From NCBI GenBank assembly GCA_965153455.1, contig OZ234502.1, positions 14,353,495-14,417,494 on the forward strand: a stretch of 64,000 bases of DNA, written 5' to 3'. Made by a program: the position numbers and the translations under genes. This DNA comes from Sphagnum compactum. Lineage: Eukaryota; Bryophyta; Sphagnopsida; Sphagnales. This document shows positions 62,981 through 64,000 of this stretch, in pieces; the stretch's first letter is position 1; each line of letters begins with the position of its first letter. The notes beneath the pieces were generated by a model, which saw only the letters and a program-made list of their open reading frames with translations, did no database searches and had not been told where the DNA came from.

Positions 62981-63197
62981 AGGTGCATTCACACTTGGTG
63001 TTAGGGACTCTAGTGTCAAGTCCCCTAACACCATGCTAGTCATTTTGGACTTACATCTACTCACCATAAACATTTGAATATTGAGCTAACATTCACTTAA
63101 CATTAAGCTCTCATCCATTTAACAGTGGGTGCCACCTAGGATATCACCTAGACTTTCATTTTAACACTGACTTAACATCAAGTGTGAAAATGCACCA
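62981..63197 (-). mobile_element. Harbinger/Tourist-like MITE, copy 2
   Basis: A 217-bp element flanked by a 3-bp TTA duplication (62978-62980 and 63198-63200), the typical target site of PIF/Harbinger elements. Ends read GGTGCATTCACACTTGGTG at the left and TGTGAAAATGCACCA at the right. Its reverse complement aligns along the whole length with the copy at 20416-20641. Confidence 0.82.
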
Positions 63198-63200
63198 TTA

Positions 63201-64000
63201 GAGAGTTCATACCATTGTTGCACATGAATTGACTTTTGAACATACCAAACTGATCTTGGGTATGGGGGGTTTTGTTTGTTGGGCCCTGCCTGCACAAGGA
63301 CAGGGACTATTGCATTGGATCCAACTTTTGGAAATTTTAGCTTATTAAAATAAGTTTCACTTTAGGTGAACTGGATTCTTTGGTGAAAGTGTTTAGACTG
63401 TTTAGATTGGAACAGATTGTTTTGGTGTTCAGAGTGTGGACACAGTAAGTAGGTAGATGTACAACATCTTATCTATTGGCAGGGCCAGCGTGTTTGTGAT
63501 CCCTTGTTTGCGCCGAGAATGCATTGGCATTAAGGTCCAAGGCTAAATTTTTAGCTTGGTGTATGGCAGGTATAACCTTGATATTGGGATTATTAGTATA
63601 TAAAGCACGCATGCATGTATATACTTGATATCATCTCAGGTCTCATACCAGAGACTGGTATTGATAGAAGGGTCTGGTATTGCCTTAAGTCAGACTGGTC
63701 TGTTCTTCAATATCAGTACCCATACCAGTACTATATACCCAAGTTGCAACCCTGTGTACTGGTACAACACTGGTTCTTACAGGCAACTGCTTTTTATGCA
63801 CAAACTATTTTCCCAATAAAATTTGGTGGGTCCTCCTCCACTTGTATCCGCTCTTTTGTTTACAGAACAGCCAAATTTCCTATTGATAACATAGAATTTA
63901 TTATGGGTATTCATCTCTGCCTTGGGTGAAGGAGCACCCACATTGAAAATCCCAAGATTCATTTAAATTATTTCTAAATATTACACATATATCCCCATGC
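63201..64000. other. Right-edge intergenic region
   Basis: Holds the reverse-complement copy of the 42.56-kb dispersed repeat (63454-63504). Around 63640-63780 the words CTGGTA and TACCAG recur in both orientations. No gene seen. Confidence 0.45.

Overview
This window is nuclear DNA of a land plant. The evidence is spliceosomal genes with GT..AG introns, plant-specific proteins (L-galactono-1,4-lactone dehydrogenase, a gar2-like protein, a pKIWI502-like oxidoreductase, an F-box/kelch protein), the plant telomere motif TTTAGGG scattered through introns and repeats, and AT-rich intergenic DNA full of mobile-element debris. An R2-like retroelement with a restriction-like endonuclease and a pogo-like transposon remnant would suit a non-seed plant (fern or lycophyte) better than a typical angiosperm, but the sequence read by eye does not fix the lineage.

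Layout from left to right: a possible unidentified gene fragment (about 313-950, -); GLDH (1272-4598, -, 7 exons); AT-rich intergenic DNA; a dead RLE-type non-LTR retrotransposon (about 9000-12420, +); repeat-rich intergenic DNA; a gar2-like gene (15626-18254, -, 3 exons); a 64-bp tandem array and a Harbinger-like MITE; a nuclear J-domain/DUF3752 gene (22271-26914, -, 11 exons); a telobox-bearing array (about 28374-28990); a 132-bp array (about 32570-33700) that ends just upstream of a mitochondrial-type conserved plant protein (33929-35818, +, 6 exons); a pKIWI502/FNR-like flavoprotein gene (37091-40575, +, 6 exons); about 11 kb of AT-rich DNA; a selenoprotein K-like gene in its cysteine form (51530-52628, -, 4 exons); an F-box/kelch-type gene (54304-55560, -) with CT-rich arrays upstream; and a right end with a perfect hairpin, a pogo-like remnant and a second copy of the same MITE.

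Exon-intron structures were built by hand from splice sites, reading-frame continuity and remembered family sequences. In six genes every exon phase closes, so GLDH, gar2-like, DNAJ, the mitochondrial-type gene, pKIWI502-like and the 3' three exons of SelK-like are well supported. The SelK-like first exon and the F-box start remain uncertain. These are ordinary housekeeping genes and do not form a cluster or pathway. Several products (GLDH, the 296-aa protein, perhaps pKIWI502-like) are organelle-directed and the J-protein and gar2-like protein are probably nuclear.

I did not find a new multi-gene system. The most notable observations are the RLE-type retroelement, telobox motifs in the first introns of five genes, the high-identity 132-bp array next to a promoter, a duplicated in-frame splice acceptor, and the transposon remnants.
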